A stretch of 23,686 bases of DNA, from positions 1-23,686 of the forward strand of contig JAXFQY010000086.1 of assembly GCA_034178705.1 (NCBI GenBank), in the 5' to 3' direction. The position numbers were made by a program, and so were the translations under genes. Within the stretch, counting starts at the first letter, position 1. Each line of letters begins with the position of its first letter. The notes beneath the pieces are model-generated. The model saw only the letters and a list, made by a program, of their open reading frames with translations. It was not told where the DNA came from and did no database searches. This DNA comes from RUG12395 sp034178705 (GTDB taxonomy: Bacteria; Bacillota; Clostridia; Oscillospirales; CAG-272). Shown piece after piece: positions 1-7,433 of the stretch.

Positions 1-97
1 CGGCTTCGCCGCTCTTGACTCCGCCTCCGGCATATGCTTTCAGGCAATTAAGCGGAGCGTAGCCGCTCCACCGCCGGATTCCGGCACGTGATTTCAT
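1..97 (-). CDS. Possible partial open frame at the window edge, unidentified
   Basis: From an ATG at 97 the minus strand stays open for 32 codons and runs off the left edge (begins MKSRAGIRRWSGYAPLNC). I see no convincing ribosome binding site in front of it and recognise no domain. It lies downstream of a tnpV/DUF6809 pair on the same strand, so it could be more of the same mobile element, or merely a chance open frame. The stretch also contains a small hairpin (GGAGCG...CGCTCC) around 54-69. Confidence 0.2.
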   Translation of the reverse strand, partial: MKSRAGIRRWSGYAPLNCLKAYAGGGVKSGEA

Positions 98-144
98 TTT
101 GTCAGAGACGAATTTGCGAAATATACTTGACAGTACCAAAAGTT

Positions 145-423
145 TTATATGGTTTCGTTTTCGCTCACAACTGCAAGCGCAATTCTCGCACCAAGCTTGA
201 AAGCATACTCAAATATAGCTGCTTCACCAAGACTCATATACTCGCTCCAACAGTCGTGAAACTTTTCGAAGATTTCCCTCTGCTCATCAGAGAAGCTTTT
301 ATCCAAATCCTCGTGGTGACGTGACATATAGCCGAGCAACTCTTTCATTTCCTTGGTATTGTTTCTACTATCCTCTTGCGGAATTATGTTTCCGTGCCAA
401 AGTTCGTTGATGATCGACCTCAT
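145..423 (-). CDS. DUF6809 family protein
   Basis: A 92-residue, mostly helical acidic protein beginning MRSIINELWHGNIIPQE. The start ELWHGNI-P-E, the central helix with EIFEKFHDCWSEY and the C-terminal FEYAFKLGARIALAVV match the small DUF6809 proteins common in clostridial mobile elements and genomes. Their function is not known. The start ATG overlaps the tnpV stop by 4 bases (ATGA) and has an excellent ribosome binding site (GGAGGTGG) inside the end of tnpV, so the two are almost certainly co-transcribed and translationally coupled. There are no signal peptide or membrane segments. The family call rests on pattern memory, not a search. Confidence 0.75.
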   Translation of the reverse strand: MRSIINELWHGNIIPQEDSRNNTKEMKELLGYMSRHHEDLDKSFSDEQREIFEKFHDCWSEYMSLGEAAIFEYAFKLGARIALAVVSENETI

Positions 424-773
424 TGATAGACCACCTCCTGCATGACAATCTCTTCTGCGTTTGCTTTAATGTTGTTCATCTCTGCTGCCCATTGAAGCGC
501 GTTATGAGCCTTCAGAACTTCGCCTATGCCACGTTCTTTAGCAAGACGAGGAATAATGTGGTCGAGCAATTCGTGAGCTTGAATATCAATGGCGTGTAGG
601 TATTCATTTAATCGTCCCTCGGCAAGCAAAGTCGTATATGTTCCCCTTCTATGCTTCTTCATAAATTCAAGGCGAAGATTGGCATACTTACCAAGAGAAT
701 AATTTGTCTGCTCGGGAAGTTCAAGATTTGGGTAACGGATTCCGTTACGTTCTGTATAAGTAATGTTTTTCAT
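420..773 (-). CDS. tnpV: TnpV, transposon-encoded protein
   Basis: 117 residues beginning MKNITYTERNGIRYPNLELPEQ. The pattern TY-----G-RYPNL-LPEQ, then GKY--LR-E-MK-HRRGTYT-LL-EGRLNEYLHAID, and the end MNNIKANAEEIVMQEVVYQ are characteristic of TnpV, a small protein found in clostridial transposons and conjugative elements of the Tn4451/Tn5397 type. Its role in transposition is not established. Full family length is about 120 residues, so it appears intact. The ribosome binding site is AAAGGAT, about 9 bases before the ATG. No recombinase or transposase is seen in the window, so the element is either a remnant or continues to the left. Gene order is tnpV then the DUF6809 gene, overlapping by 4 bases. 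Confidence 0.85.
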   Translation of the reverse strand: MKNITYTERNGIRYPNLELPEQTNYSLGKYANLRLEFMKKHRRGTYTTLLAEGRLNEYLHAIDIQAHELLDHIIPRLAKERGIGEVLKAHNALQWAAEMNNIKANAEEIVMQEVVYQ

Positions 774-880
774 AATAAATATCCTTTCGTTTTAAGTTTT
801 GGCATCACGGTTACAAAAGGATATTCAGGCGGTGATCTTGCTCGATGCCGCAAACCATGGCGTGTCATGATAAATCACCG

Positions 881-933
881 AAAAACAAAAGAAATCCGAA
901 ACCATCGCCGATTGGCAATAATTTCGGATTTCT
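881..933 (-). terminator. Rho-independent terminator of the tRNA-Asn gene
   Basis: A perfect 12-bp stem (890-901 with 922-933, core GAAATCCGAA/TTCGGATTTC) is followed on the minus strand by the T-rich run TTTTGTTTTT (881-890). It begins about 7 bases after the CCA end of the tRNA. The 20-base loop can fold further (GCC...GGC). It separates the tRNA from the mobile-element genes downstream. Confidence 0.8.
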
Positions 934-939
934 CTCTTC

Positions 940-1015
940 TGGCTCCCCCTACTGGACTTGAACCAGTGACACCCTGATTAACAGTCAGGTGCTCTACCGA
1001 CTGAGCTAAGGAGGA
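940..1015 (-). tRNA. tRNA-Asn (anticodon GTT)
   Basis: A 76-base gene on the minus strand with a full cloverleaf. The acceptor stem is TCCTCCT/AGGGGGA with one T-G pair. The D stem is GCTC/GAGC, the anticodon stem CCTGA/TCAGG with loop CTGTTAA (anticodon GTT), and the T stem ACTGG/CCAGT with loop TTCAAGT. The discriminator base is G and CCA is encoded. GTT reads asparagine codons. It is a single-gene unit with its own promoter and terminator. Confidence 0.97.
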
Positions 1016-1050
1016 ATAGAAGTCGCGGACGAATTTCCGCTGACTTGATA

Positions 1051-1079
1051 AGTATACCATACCTCTTTCGAATTTACAA
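1051..1079 (-). promoter_or_regulatory. Sigma-A promoter of the tRNA-Asn gene
   Basis: On the minus strand TTGTAA (1074-1079) and TATACT (1051-1056) are separated by exactly 17 bases. The start would be near 1044, about 30 bases before the mature tRNA, leaving a short leader for RNase P removal. Confidence 0.7.
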
Positions 1080-1349
1080 GAGGTTTTTGAAAAAAGTTTG
1101 CGAAAAAAAGAAAAAACACATTTCGCTGAAGGCGGCGCTGCAATTTCCGATATATAGATGGAGGGCAAAAAGGGGGAGAACAAACGGAGCCGAACAAAAA
1201 AACGTTCAGGCAAGGAAGGAAAAGGCTCAGAACGTGGAAGGGCGGGGAAAAAAGTTTTCAGAAGGAACAATCGGGAAGAGGCGGTTGAGCTTTCTGTGTT
1301 CGGAAGAAAAAAGGCAGGTTTTCGGTCGGAGGCTTTTCTGTGCGGTGCT
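1080..1349. other. Intergenic stretch without a supported gene
   Basis: Between the tRNA promoter and the end of the phosphopantetheinyl transferase gene I see no convincing gene. The plus strand is strongly purine-rich (many GGAAAA and GAAAAAA runs) from about 1080 to 1310, which opens several spurious reading frames. None has a ribosome binding site plus recognisable protein. No clear terminator hairpin for the minus-strand operon that ends at 1350 was found here. Confidence 0.5.
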
Positions 1350-1856
1350 CTATTTCAGGCATCCGGCAACGGAAAGCACAAACAGCTTCTCGCCCAGATA
1401 GAAAGAAGAGGTCAAAAGGTCATCGGCATGTCCTTCGGTCGGATCTTTGACGAAAAACGGTTCTGTTGCAAATGCCTTGAAGGCTGCTTCCCGCCGGGTC
1501 CAGAAACGGCAGAATTCCACTCCGGACAGATCGGATTTTGCTGCTTCGGTTTCTTCAGAGGGGAAAAAACGGTCTAGCACTCTTCGATTGACCTCCGACA
1601 GCGGGGAACATAACTCGATATCGATTCCGACCGGTCTGTCAGATATAGCGGCAGCGGCAACACCGTGCGAATGGCTCAGACTGACAAAAAGCTCGCCACC
1701 CAGCAGGGGTTTCCCGTCTGCGTTTTTGTGCAGAGACGCAAAGAGCGCCTCTCCGTCCGTGCCGAAGCGCGTGATGAGCAGGGAGCGGAGCAGTGCGCGG
1801 GCGGCATTTCCTTCGGTTGTATCCGACGAAAAGGGCTTACAGATATAATCAAGCAT
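1350..1856 (-). CDS. 4'-phosphopantetheinyl transferase, short form
   Basis: 168 residues of the Sfp/AcpT superfamily, which moves 4'-phosphopantetheine from CoA to a serine of acyl or peptidyl carrier proteins. Visible motifs in order are SLSHSHG (59-65), VGIDIE (76-81, with Asp79 and Glu81 as the metal ligands) and FWTRREAAFKA (118-128, with the W-T-x-x-E-x-x-x-K core, Glu123 and Lys127). It is shorter than typical Sfp proteins (about 220), mainly at the N-terminus, but all metal- and CoA-binding motifs are there. The ATG overlaps the end of the upstream glycosyltransferase gene by 8 bases, and the ribosome binding site is weak (AAAGAG), suggesting translational coupling. It is the last gene of the dxs operon. 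The carrier protein it serves is not in the window. Confidence 0.88.
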   Translation of the reverse strand: MLDYICKPFSSDTTEGNAARALLRSLLITRFGTDGEALFASLHKNADGKPLLGGELFVSLSHSHGVAAAAISDRPVGIDIELCSPLSEVNRRVLDRFFPSEETEAAKSDLSGVEFCRFWTRREAAFKAFATEPFFVKDPTEGHADDLLTSSFYLGEKLFVLSVAGCLK

Positions 1857-2580
1857 TTTTTCGAAGCTCTTTCACCTTGCGATTGACCCGGCGGCGGATT
1901 TTCAAAATGTCCCGGAACATCCGGAGACTGTCGCCGACAAGATGAATCTTGGACTCTCCGTGATTCAGTATACGGACAGGCATTTCTTCAATTTTCATGC
2001 CAAGCCGGGTGGCATAGCAAAGCGCCTCAAAGTCAAAGGCGAAGCGATCGGTTTCGCAAAGCGAGAAAATCTGTTTTGCCGCTTTTCCGGTAAAGCATTT
2101 AAACCCGGTCTGAGAGTCACTCAGGCGGAACCCTCCCAGACGCTGCAGAAGCCACAAATAGATCTTGGAGGCGAGCTTCCTGGCTGCCGTGTAACCCGCA
2201 TAGCCGTCGCCTGCAAGTTTGCGGGAGCCGATAACGAGGTCGGCATCCGGATGTGCCGCAAAAACCTTCACTGCTTCTCCGATGACCTCAGTACCGTAAG
2301 CAAGGTCGGCATCGGTGAACAGACAAATGTCTCCGCTTGCCGCAAGCATACCGGTGCGGACGGCACAGCCCTTTCCGCGGTTCGGTTGATAACCGATAAC
2401 CCGGCAGTTCGGCAGCCCAAGCCCGCGGACGAGATCGCCGCAGCCGTCTGTGCTTCCGTCATCAATATAGATCAGTTCGGAATCGGGGAAGTTTGACCGA
2501 AGGTAAGCGGAGAGCGCTCGGGCGTTATTTTCAATGATTTTTCCTTCGTTGTACATTGGGATACAGACAGAAAGCTTCAT
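1849..2580 (-). CDS. Family 2 glycosyltransferase (dolichyl/polyprenyl-phosphate glucosyltransferase-like)
   Basis: 243 residues, GT-A fold. N-terminal VCIPMYNEGK is the nucleotide-sugar strand, followed by IDDGSTDG, NRGKGCAVRTG, the metal-binding FTDADLAYG, then VIGSRK and DSQTGFKCF. This order is typical of the Alg5/DPM1-like branch, which transfers a hexose from UDP- or GDP-sugar to polyprenyl phosphate on the cytoplasmic membrane face. There is no C-terminal membrane segment; the end is basic (KIRRRVNRKVKELRKN), consistent with peripheral membrane attachment. An upstream in-frame extension exists, but the start at 2580 is chosen because GGAGGA precedes it at good spacing and the conserved MKLSVCIPMYNE begins there. 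The exact donor and acceptor cannot be told. Confidence 0.85.
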   Translation of the reverse strand: MKLSVCIPMYNEGKIIENNARALSAYLRSNFPDSELIYIDDGSTDGCGDLVRGLGLPNCRVIGYQPNRGKGCAVRTGMLAASGDICLFTDADLAYGTEVIGEAVKVFAAHPDADLVIGSRKLAGDGYAGYTAARKLASKIYLWLLQRLGGFRLSDSQTGFKCFTGKAAKQIFSLCETDRFAFDFEALCYATRLGMKIEEMPVRILNHGESKIHLVGDSLRMFRDILKIRRRVNRKVKELRKNA

Positions 2581-2593
2581 GAAATCCTCCGAT

Positions 2594-3391
2594 TTATCGT
2601 TCGTAGACAGAAAGGTCAAAAGAAAAGGTAACCGTAAGCTCAGGCAGGGCAAAAAGCCGCTCCGCCGCCTCCCGGGCGGTTCTGCGACAGTAAGGCGTCA
2701 TCAGATAAAGTGCATGCAGTGCGTCGGGGTTCAGGGTTCGCCGGTAGGAAAGTGTTTCCCGACCGACCGGGCGGAGTACCGACGGCAGATCTCTGCGCTC
2801 GGTGTTTTCGTGTACCTCGTGATAAAGCACTGCCTTCAGTTCCGCGAGGTGATCCCGTCCGGCCGCGGCAAGGATCAGTCTTCCGCCGGGACGGAGAATG
2901 CGGAAATACTCCGCTTCCGCACAAGGGGCAAAGACAGACAGAACGGTATCACAGACGGCATCACCGACAGGAAGCGCATAGACAGAGGCAACAGAGAACA
3001 GTGTGTTGTCAATCCCCGCGGCTCGGGCCCTCTTGGCGGCATGCTCTACCGCGGTCTTGGAGAGGTCAAACCCGAAAAGTACGTCACAGTTCCGCGCGGC
3101 AAGGACCGAATAGTAGCCGTCCCCGCAGCCGCAGTCGATGGTAACTCCGGCCGACCGAGCGGTGACGGCTTCGGCGAGCGGAAGGTAGCTTCCCGTATCA
3201 AGAAAGGCGGTACGCGCGTGAACCATTTCCGGAGGATCTCCGCTTACGGGAAGATAACCTCCTCCCGCCAGATTGACATGCCCTGCACGGGAGAGGTCAA
3301 AGTTGTGTTTGCCTCCCGAACATTTCAGACAGCGTCCTTCCTGAATCAGTGGGGCATGGCAGACCGGACAAATCAGAATATCCTTTCTCAT
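2594..3391 (-). CDS. rlmA: 23S rRNA (guanine-N1)-methyltransferase, RlmA family
   Basis: 265 residues, the usual length of this family. The N-terminal zinc-binding module has CPVC (Cys8, Cys11), then C-LKC (Cys21, Cys24) and the H-NFDLSRAGHVNL block (His29) that marks RlmA proteins. This is followed by GDPPEMVHARTAFLD and the SAM-binding strand VTIDCGCGDGYY (84-94). RlmA enzymes methylate N1 of G745 (RlmA-I) or G748 (RlmA-II, the Gram-positive type linked to tylosin tolerance) in 23S rRNA helix 35. A Gram-positive context favours the G748 type, which is inference. The stop overlaps nothing downstream (13-base gap to the glycosyltransferase), while its ATG overlaps the sortase gene end by 4 bases. 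Confidence 0.85.
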   Translation of the reverse strand: MRKDILICPVCHAPLIQEGRCLKCSGGKHNFDLSRAGHVNLAGGGYLPVSGDPPEMVHARTAFLDTGSYLPLAEAVTARSAGVTIDCGCGDGYYSVLAARNCDVLFGFDLSKTAVEHAAKRARAAGIDNTLFSVASVYALPVGDAVCDTVLSVFAPCAEAEYFRILRPGGRLILAAAGRDHLAELKAVLYHEVHENTERRDLPSVLRPVGRETLSYRRTLNPDALHALYLMTPYCRRTAREAAERLFALPELTVTFSFDLSVYER

Positions 3392-4416
3392 TTTTCAATC
3401 CGGATGAGCTTTGCCTGGAGGCAGTAACGGCCGCTTGTAGTGATGTTTGTGCAGGTGGAAAGCGTCAGAATACGGTCTGCCGGGGTCAGCTCAATATCTG
3501 TCTCAAACTGGGAGCAGGCTTTCATTTCCTGAAGAAAGCCGTTGTAGTCTTCTTCGGAATCGAAAATCACACGAAAATACTGGTGCCGCTTATCCGTTTT
3601 GAAGAAGGAAAAGGGCTGATAGACATAGAGCCCGTTGGTGGTATAAAGATAGATCAAGTGACTGCGGAAAAACTCCTCGTCGTTGAACTTGGTCAGGTTG
3701 GCAAACATCAGCCCCGTTGACATGTGATGTCCGTAGAGCACCGTGTTGCGATTGTATTCAATTCCACGTCGATCACAGCGCCAATCGGCGAAAATCGACC
3801 CGTGGTCGAGATAGCCGCGGTTGATCGGATCGTGAACCAGATAAAAATCATTGTCCTCGCCGAGGACAACCGGATAGCTGATAACGGTGTCCTCGATTCG
3901 GATATAGCAGTATATATCCGGATTTTGTGCCTGCATCTCCTGCAACCGGATTTTCAATCGCTCAATTTGCAGATTGTAGGTGGTTGTAACCGGAACCTGC
4001 GAACTGACAGCGCCGGAAATTCCGGTTCGGAGAAGCTCCGTAAGAGTTGTCAGATTCGGTGCCATATAATCCTTTGTAAGCGGAAGCACACCGTAATAGG
4101 CGACGGTATCCTCCTGCGTGTTCTCGGAAAAAAGTCCTTCCGAGAGATTGTTGTAGAGCTCTTTTGCATGGCGCGCGTCAAGGGCGCTGTCAATCAGCGT
4201 GGCAGCACAGATACAGAAAACTCCGATGCAGAGAAGAAGCAGGATGTCACTTAGCCCGTTGATGAGCTTTTTCCGTTTCTTCCGTACCGGTGCTGCGGCA
4301 CCGAGATCCTCGGTTGTTGCCCGGTCAAGAGAGTCAAGAAAGACACCGCGGCTTTCCCGAGCCACGGATTCATTCTTTTCTTGTCCTTTTTTTCTCCACA
4401 TGGTTTTCTCCATCAT
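3388..4416 (-). CDS. srtB: Class B sortase
   Basis: 342 residues: a basic cytoplasmic N-terminus, one membrane anchor at about 53-76 (LINGLSDILLLLCIGVFCIC), a linker, then the sortase beta-barrel from about 165. Catalytic residues are visible as His230 (LYGHHM), Cys322 (LTLSTC) and Arg330 (SGRYCLQAKL). The YIRIEDTVISYPVV and YLDHGSIFADWR blocks are typical of class B enzymes. Sortases cut a C-terminal sorting motif and join the protein to peptidoglycan on the outer membrane face. In Clostridia the class B enzyme often recognises (S/P/N)PxTG. The secreted protein at 20713-21657 carries SPSTG and is a candidate substrate. The gene overlaps dxs upstream and rlmA downstream by 4 bases each (ATGA), so it is part of one operon. 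Confidence 0.9.
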   Translation of the reverse strand: MMEKTMWRKKGQEKNESVARESRGVFLDSLDRATTEDLGAAAPVRKKRKKLINGLSDILLLLCIGVFCICAATLIDSALDARHAKELYNNLSEGLFSENTQEDTVAYYGVLPLTKDYMAPNLTTLTELLRTGISGAVSSQVPVTTTYNLQIERLKIRLQEMQAQNPDIYCYIRIEDTVISYPVVLGEDNDFYLVHDPINRGYLDHGSIFADWRCDRRGIEYNRNTVLYGHHMSTGLMFANLTKFNDEEFFRSHLIYLYTTNGLYVYQPFSFFKTDKRHQYFRVIFDSEEDYNGFLQEMKACSQFETDIELTPADRILTLSTCTNITTSGRYCLQAKLIRIEK

Positions 4417-6299
4417 AAATTCTCCCGGATTTCTCCGGCAATGGCATCCGCGGTCAGCCCGGCAGATGCGAGAATGCTTTTCCCAAGGGTCCCGCGCAGT
4501 GCAAAATCGTCAATGGCGCGGATCCGCGTCTTTTTTCCGCGGAGTACCTCGCTGTGCCGGCGCTGCAGCTCATCCAGAAGGAGCATAGACGCGCCGCCCC
4601 GGCGGATTCCCTCCTCCAGAAACAGCAGAATACAGTTTCCCTCTGGCAGCAGGGAAGCGACACGCTCAGCAACCGTTTGGTAGGGGGAAAGCCGTTCGAG
4701 GAGAATGACCCCGCAGGGAACGCCTTCGGCACTGAGCATGGCTTCCGCTTTCAGTGCCTCGGCGGTGATTCTGCCATATGTGATTATGACGGCACGAGGT
4801 GCGGTTTTGTTCCCGAAATCGGCACGCGGCATCAGGGGCTCCGCTGCCGTGCCAAAATGCCGGTCAAGCTCCGGCATGTCTCCTGCGTTCGGATAGCGTA
4901 CGGCACAGGGGTTCGCACTGCATGCCGCCGTCCGCATGGCGGCGGCAAGGGAAGCGAAGGAGAGGGGAGCAAACAGTTCAAAATTCGGCAGCTCGGACAG
5001 AAACGAGACATCGAAGATCCCGTGATGGGTCGGACCGTCCGCACCGGACAGCCCCGCACGATCCACACAGAATACGACAGGAAGTCCCTGCAGGGCAATA
5101 TCGTGCACGGCATTGTCATAGGCACGCTGCAAAAAAGAGGAGTATACCGCAAAAAAAGGCTTTTTCCCTCCGGCAGCCAATCCGGCGCAGAAGGTTGCGG
5201 CATGGGCTTCCGCGATTCCGACATCAAAAAAACGATCGGGGAAGGCCTGGCTAAAGGGCAGAAGACCGGTGGATTCCGCCATTGAGGCGGTTACGGCGCA
5301 GATGCGTGGATCCTTCCGGGCAAGAGAGACAAGAAGCTCCCCCATTTCTGCGGAGAAATTCCGCGCTGCCGGTGTTCCGGCGGGAGGAATTCCGTGATAT
5401 TTTGCGGGATTCTTTTCTGCGGGTTCGTATCCTTTCCCCTTGACGGTTTTCAGATGCAGAACGACACTCTCGTTCTGTGCCTTGGCGGCACGGAGCAGCC
5501 GCTCCACACTCGGATAGTCGTTTCCGTTTGCCGGACCGAGATAGTATAGCCCCATTTCCTCAAAAAAGTTCGAGGAAAACAGCATGTTTTTGAAAAACTT
5601 TTTGGTATCCCGCATTACACGGTAAAGCGGTTTTCCGATAAGGGGAATCCGGGAAATAAAATTCACCGTGCTTCGCTTGGTTTTCAGATAATTCGGGGAG
5701 CTGCGGATTTTCGCGATATGCCTAGCAAAGGCACCGATATTCCGGCTGATAGACATTTCGTTTTCATTCAGAATCACGATCAGACGAAGCCCGGAGCTGC
5801 AGTTGTTGAGTGCCTCATGGACCATGCCGCCGGTGAAGGCCCCATCCCCGACAATCGCCACGCTGAATGCGTCGGAACCGTCAAGCCGGTCTGCCTGCGC
5901 GAACCCGATTGCCGCGGAAAGCGCCGTGCTGCTGTGTCCCGCGCCAAAGGCATCATGTTCGCTTTCGTCCCGGCGGGTAAAGCCGGAAAGTCCGCCGGGC
6001 TTCCGCAGCTCGGAAAAACACTCCCGCCGTCCCGTGAGCAGCTTATGCACATAGCTCTGATGCCCGACATCAAAAATGATATGATCGTGCGGCGTGTCAA
6101 AGACGCGGTGAAGGGCAACCGTCAGCTCCACCACACCGAGGTTGGACGCCAGATGCCCACCGGTTTCGGTCACGTGCTCAATCAGAAACGCACGGATTTC
6201 CGCGCAGAGCGCGGGCATGTCCGCCGCGTCCATTGCCTTCAGATCGGCGGGGGAAGATATTCTGTTGAGCAGCGGATATTTTTCCGTAGACATGTTCAT
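4413..6299 (-). CDS. dxs: 1-deoxy-D-xylulose-5-phosphate synthase
   Basis: 628 residues, normal DXS length. It condenses pyruvate and glyceraldehyde 3-phosphate to DXP, the first step of the non-mevalonate isoprenoid pathway and a precursor for thiamine and pyridoxal. Motifs: GGHLASNLGVVELT (His49), FDVGHQSYVHK (His80), DAFGAGHSST, and the thiamine diphosphate/Mg motif GDGAFTGG (151-158) ending at NENEMSIS. The second half has the transketolase pyrimidine-binding domain (FFDVGIAEAHAATFCAGLA, DRAGLSGADGPTHHG) and the C-terminal domain. The start at 6299 is preferred over a longer frame because AGGGGGCAACC lies directly upstream and just downstream of a promoter. It is the first gene of the five-gene operon dxs, srtB, rlmA, glycosyltransferase, phosphopantetheinyl transferase. 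Confidence 0.95.
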   Translation of the reverse strand: MNMSTEKYPLLNRISSPADLKAMDAADMPALCAEIRAFLIEHVTETGGHLASNLGVVELTVALHRVFDTPHDHIIFDVGHQSYVHKLLTGRRECFSELRKPGGLSGFTRRDESEHDAFGAGHSSTALSAAIGFAQADRLDGSDAFSVAIVGDGAFTGGMVHEALNNCSSGLRLIVILNENEMSISRNIGAFARHIAKIRSSPNYLKTKRSTVNFISRIPLIGKPLYRVMRDTKKFFKNMLFSSNFFEEMGLYYLGPANGNDYPSVERLLRAAKAQNESVVLHLKTVKGKGYEPAEKNPAKYHGIPPAGTPAARNFSAEMGELLVSLARKDPRICAVTASMAESTGLLPFSQAFPDRFFDVGIAEAHAATFCAGLAAGGKKPFFAVYSSFLQRAYDNAVHDIALQGLPVVFCVDRAGLSGADGPTHHGIFDVSFLSELPNFELFAPLSFASLAAAMRTAACSANPCAVRYPNAGDMPELDRHFGTAAEPLMPRADFGNKTAPRAVIITYGRITAEALKAEAMLSAEGVPCGVILLERLSPYQTVAERVASLLPEGNCILLFLEEGIRRGGASMLLLDELQRRHSEVLRGKKTRIRAIDDFALRGTLGKSILASAGLTADAIAGEIRENL

Positions 6300-6321
6300 G
6301 GTTGCCCCCTGTATCTTTTCT

Positions 6322-6350
6322 ATTTTAGCACGCTCTCCGTCTGAATGCAA
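6322..6350 (-). promoter_or_regulatory. Sigma-A promoter of the dxs operon
   Basis: TTGCAT (6345-6350) and TAAAAT (6322-6327) on the minus strand are 17 bases apart, with an extended -10 TGC in front of the TAAAAT. The predicted start near 6315 leaves a leader of about 16 bases that contains the AGGGGG ribosome binding site. Confidence 0.6.
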
Positions 6351-6372
6351 CCGATTTCAGAGGAAAAGGAGG

Positions 6373-6395
6373 AAAACAAAAGCGGCAAATCCGCT
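6373..6395 (-). terminator. Probable terminator after the TauE/SafE gene
   Basis: On the minus strand a 5-bp stem AGCGG/CCGCT (6381-6395) is followed by TTTGTTTT (6373-6380). A competing pairing of an upstream CCGCT with the AGCGG also exists. The stem is short, but its position between the exporter gene and the dxs promoter fits. Confidence 0.45.
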
Positions 6396-6454
6396 ATCGT
6401 ATCGGCAAGCGGTTTCCATCGGTTCCCTGATTTTTCCGCCCGTGCCGCAAAGCA

Positions 6455-7228
6455 TTATAAATATCGCACGCCCAGTACGATCGCTCCGAGCAGAAGCAGG
6501 ACAACACCGGTCACCCGGTTCAGGGTTTTCGGCTGTGCTTTGTTGGCAATAACCGCAGCGATTCTCGCCCAAACAAAAGTAAAGAGCACGCACAGAATCA
6601 GCGTTGTGAGGTCGGGCATACCGCCGATGGCAAAATGGCTGACGGCTCCGGTGAGTGCGGTGAAGGTCATTACAAACACGCTGGTTCCGACAGCGCATTT
6701 CAACTCATATCCGAGCAGGGTTGTGAGGGCGAGCAGCATCATCATGCCGCCGCCGGCGCCAACAAAGCCGCAGATAAATCCGATGACGGTTCCGCTGACA
6801 ACGGCCTTGATTTTCTTGGTTTTTTCCGGAATGGCTTCCATCGATTCCTTGGTTGTCATGACCGGCTTGATGATGAATTTGACCCCGAGCAGCATCGTCA
6901 TAAAGACGGAAAAACCACCCATTGTCGCGTTGGGGAGAAGGCTTGCGACATAGCTTCCGATCATGGAGAACAACAGCACAAACACCATGAGCAAAAGCCC
7001 GTTCCGGATATCAAGGTTTTTGTTCTTTTTGTAGGTATAAGCGCTGACGGCACTTGCCAGCACATCGCTTGCCAGCCCGACACCGACCGCCGCGTAGGCG
7101 GGCATATTCAGAAAGGTAATCAGCATCGGACTGATCACCGCGGCGGCACTCATGCCGGCGAAGCCCGTGCCGATGCCCGCTCCTGCACCCGCGAGAAAGC
7201 ATATCAGGATTTTCAGAAAAAGTTCCAT
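6455..7228 (-). CDS. TauE/SafE family sulfite or organosulfonate exporter-like permease
   Basis: 257 residues with about eight hydrophobic segments and two internal repeats, as in the TSUP/TauE-SafE family (PF01925). The first half begins ICFLAGAGAGIGTGFAGMSAAAVISPML and has the repeat motif ASDVLAS. The second half starts near VVSGTVIGFICGFVGAGGGMMMLLALTTLLGYELKCAVGTSVFVMTFTALTGAVSHFA, the hallmark G-x-G-G-G and GTS patterns. Members move sulfite, sulfonates, sulfoacetate or related small anions across the membrane, and the substrate here cannot be read from sequence. A ribosome binding site GGAGG precedes the ATG. It is a single-gene unit, with a promoter at 7347-7375 and a probable terminator at 6373-6395. 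Confidence 0.85.
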   Translation of the reverse strand: MELFLKILICFLAGAGAGIGTGFAGMSAAAVISPMLITFLNMPAYAAVGVGLASDVLASAVSAYTYKKNKNLDIRNGLLLMVFVLLFSMIGSYVASLLPNATMGGFSVFMTMLLGVKFIIKPVMTTKESMEAIPEKTKKIKAVVSGTVIGFICGFVGAGGGMMMLLALTTLLGYELKCAVGTSVFVMTFTALTGAVSHFAIGGMPDLTTLILCVLFTFVWARIAAVIANKAQPKTLNRVTGVVLLLLGAIVLGVRYL

Positions 7229-7346
7229 TTTCAGACCTCCGGATTAAGGAAATACGAAGCCCTTGTGATCCGTTGGAGAGTCGGAGACGGACAGCCTGTC
7301 GAAAAAATCCATTCCCGGGATGAGGGGTTTCGTTGCGGTTTCTAAT
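7229..7346 (-). other. Untranslated leader of the TauE/SafE gene
   Basis: About 110 bases lie between the predicted transcription start (near 7340) and the ATG. They contain a small hairpin (GACAG-G-CTGTC) and a 22-codon open frame (ATG at 7312, stop at 7244) without a good ribosome binding site. No known riboswitch consensus is recognised. Confidence 0.4.
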
Positions 7347-7375
7347 ATATTACCACAAACGCGCGCCCCCTTCAA
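7347..7375 (-). promoter_or_regulatory. Probable sigma-A promoter of the TauE/SafE gene
   Basis: TTGAAG (7370-7375) and TAATAT (7347-7352) on the minus strand with a 17-base spacer. The -10 lies in an AT-only palindrome TAATATATTA, which stands out in a GC-rich surround. Confidence 0.5.
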
Positions 7376-7433
7376 TAGCTACGAGACAATTTCGGAGGAT
7401 TCCTTTTCCGCCTGTAAAGAGGGAAAAAGGACG

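Noticed and set aside
127..132. TTGACA on the plus strand
   Set aside because: No -10 box at proper spacing and no plus-strand gene follows; it lies near the end of a minus-strand gene.
732..748. Palindrome GTAACGGA-T-TCCGTTAC inside tnpV
   Set aside because: It is coding sequence (NGIRYP region) of a conserved protein, so chance or codon constraint suffices; no second copy was seen.
875..1270. 131-codon minus-strand open frame across the tRNA-Asn gene
   Set aside because: It runs through the tRNA, its promoter and its terminator; the translated tRNA segment is a common false call.
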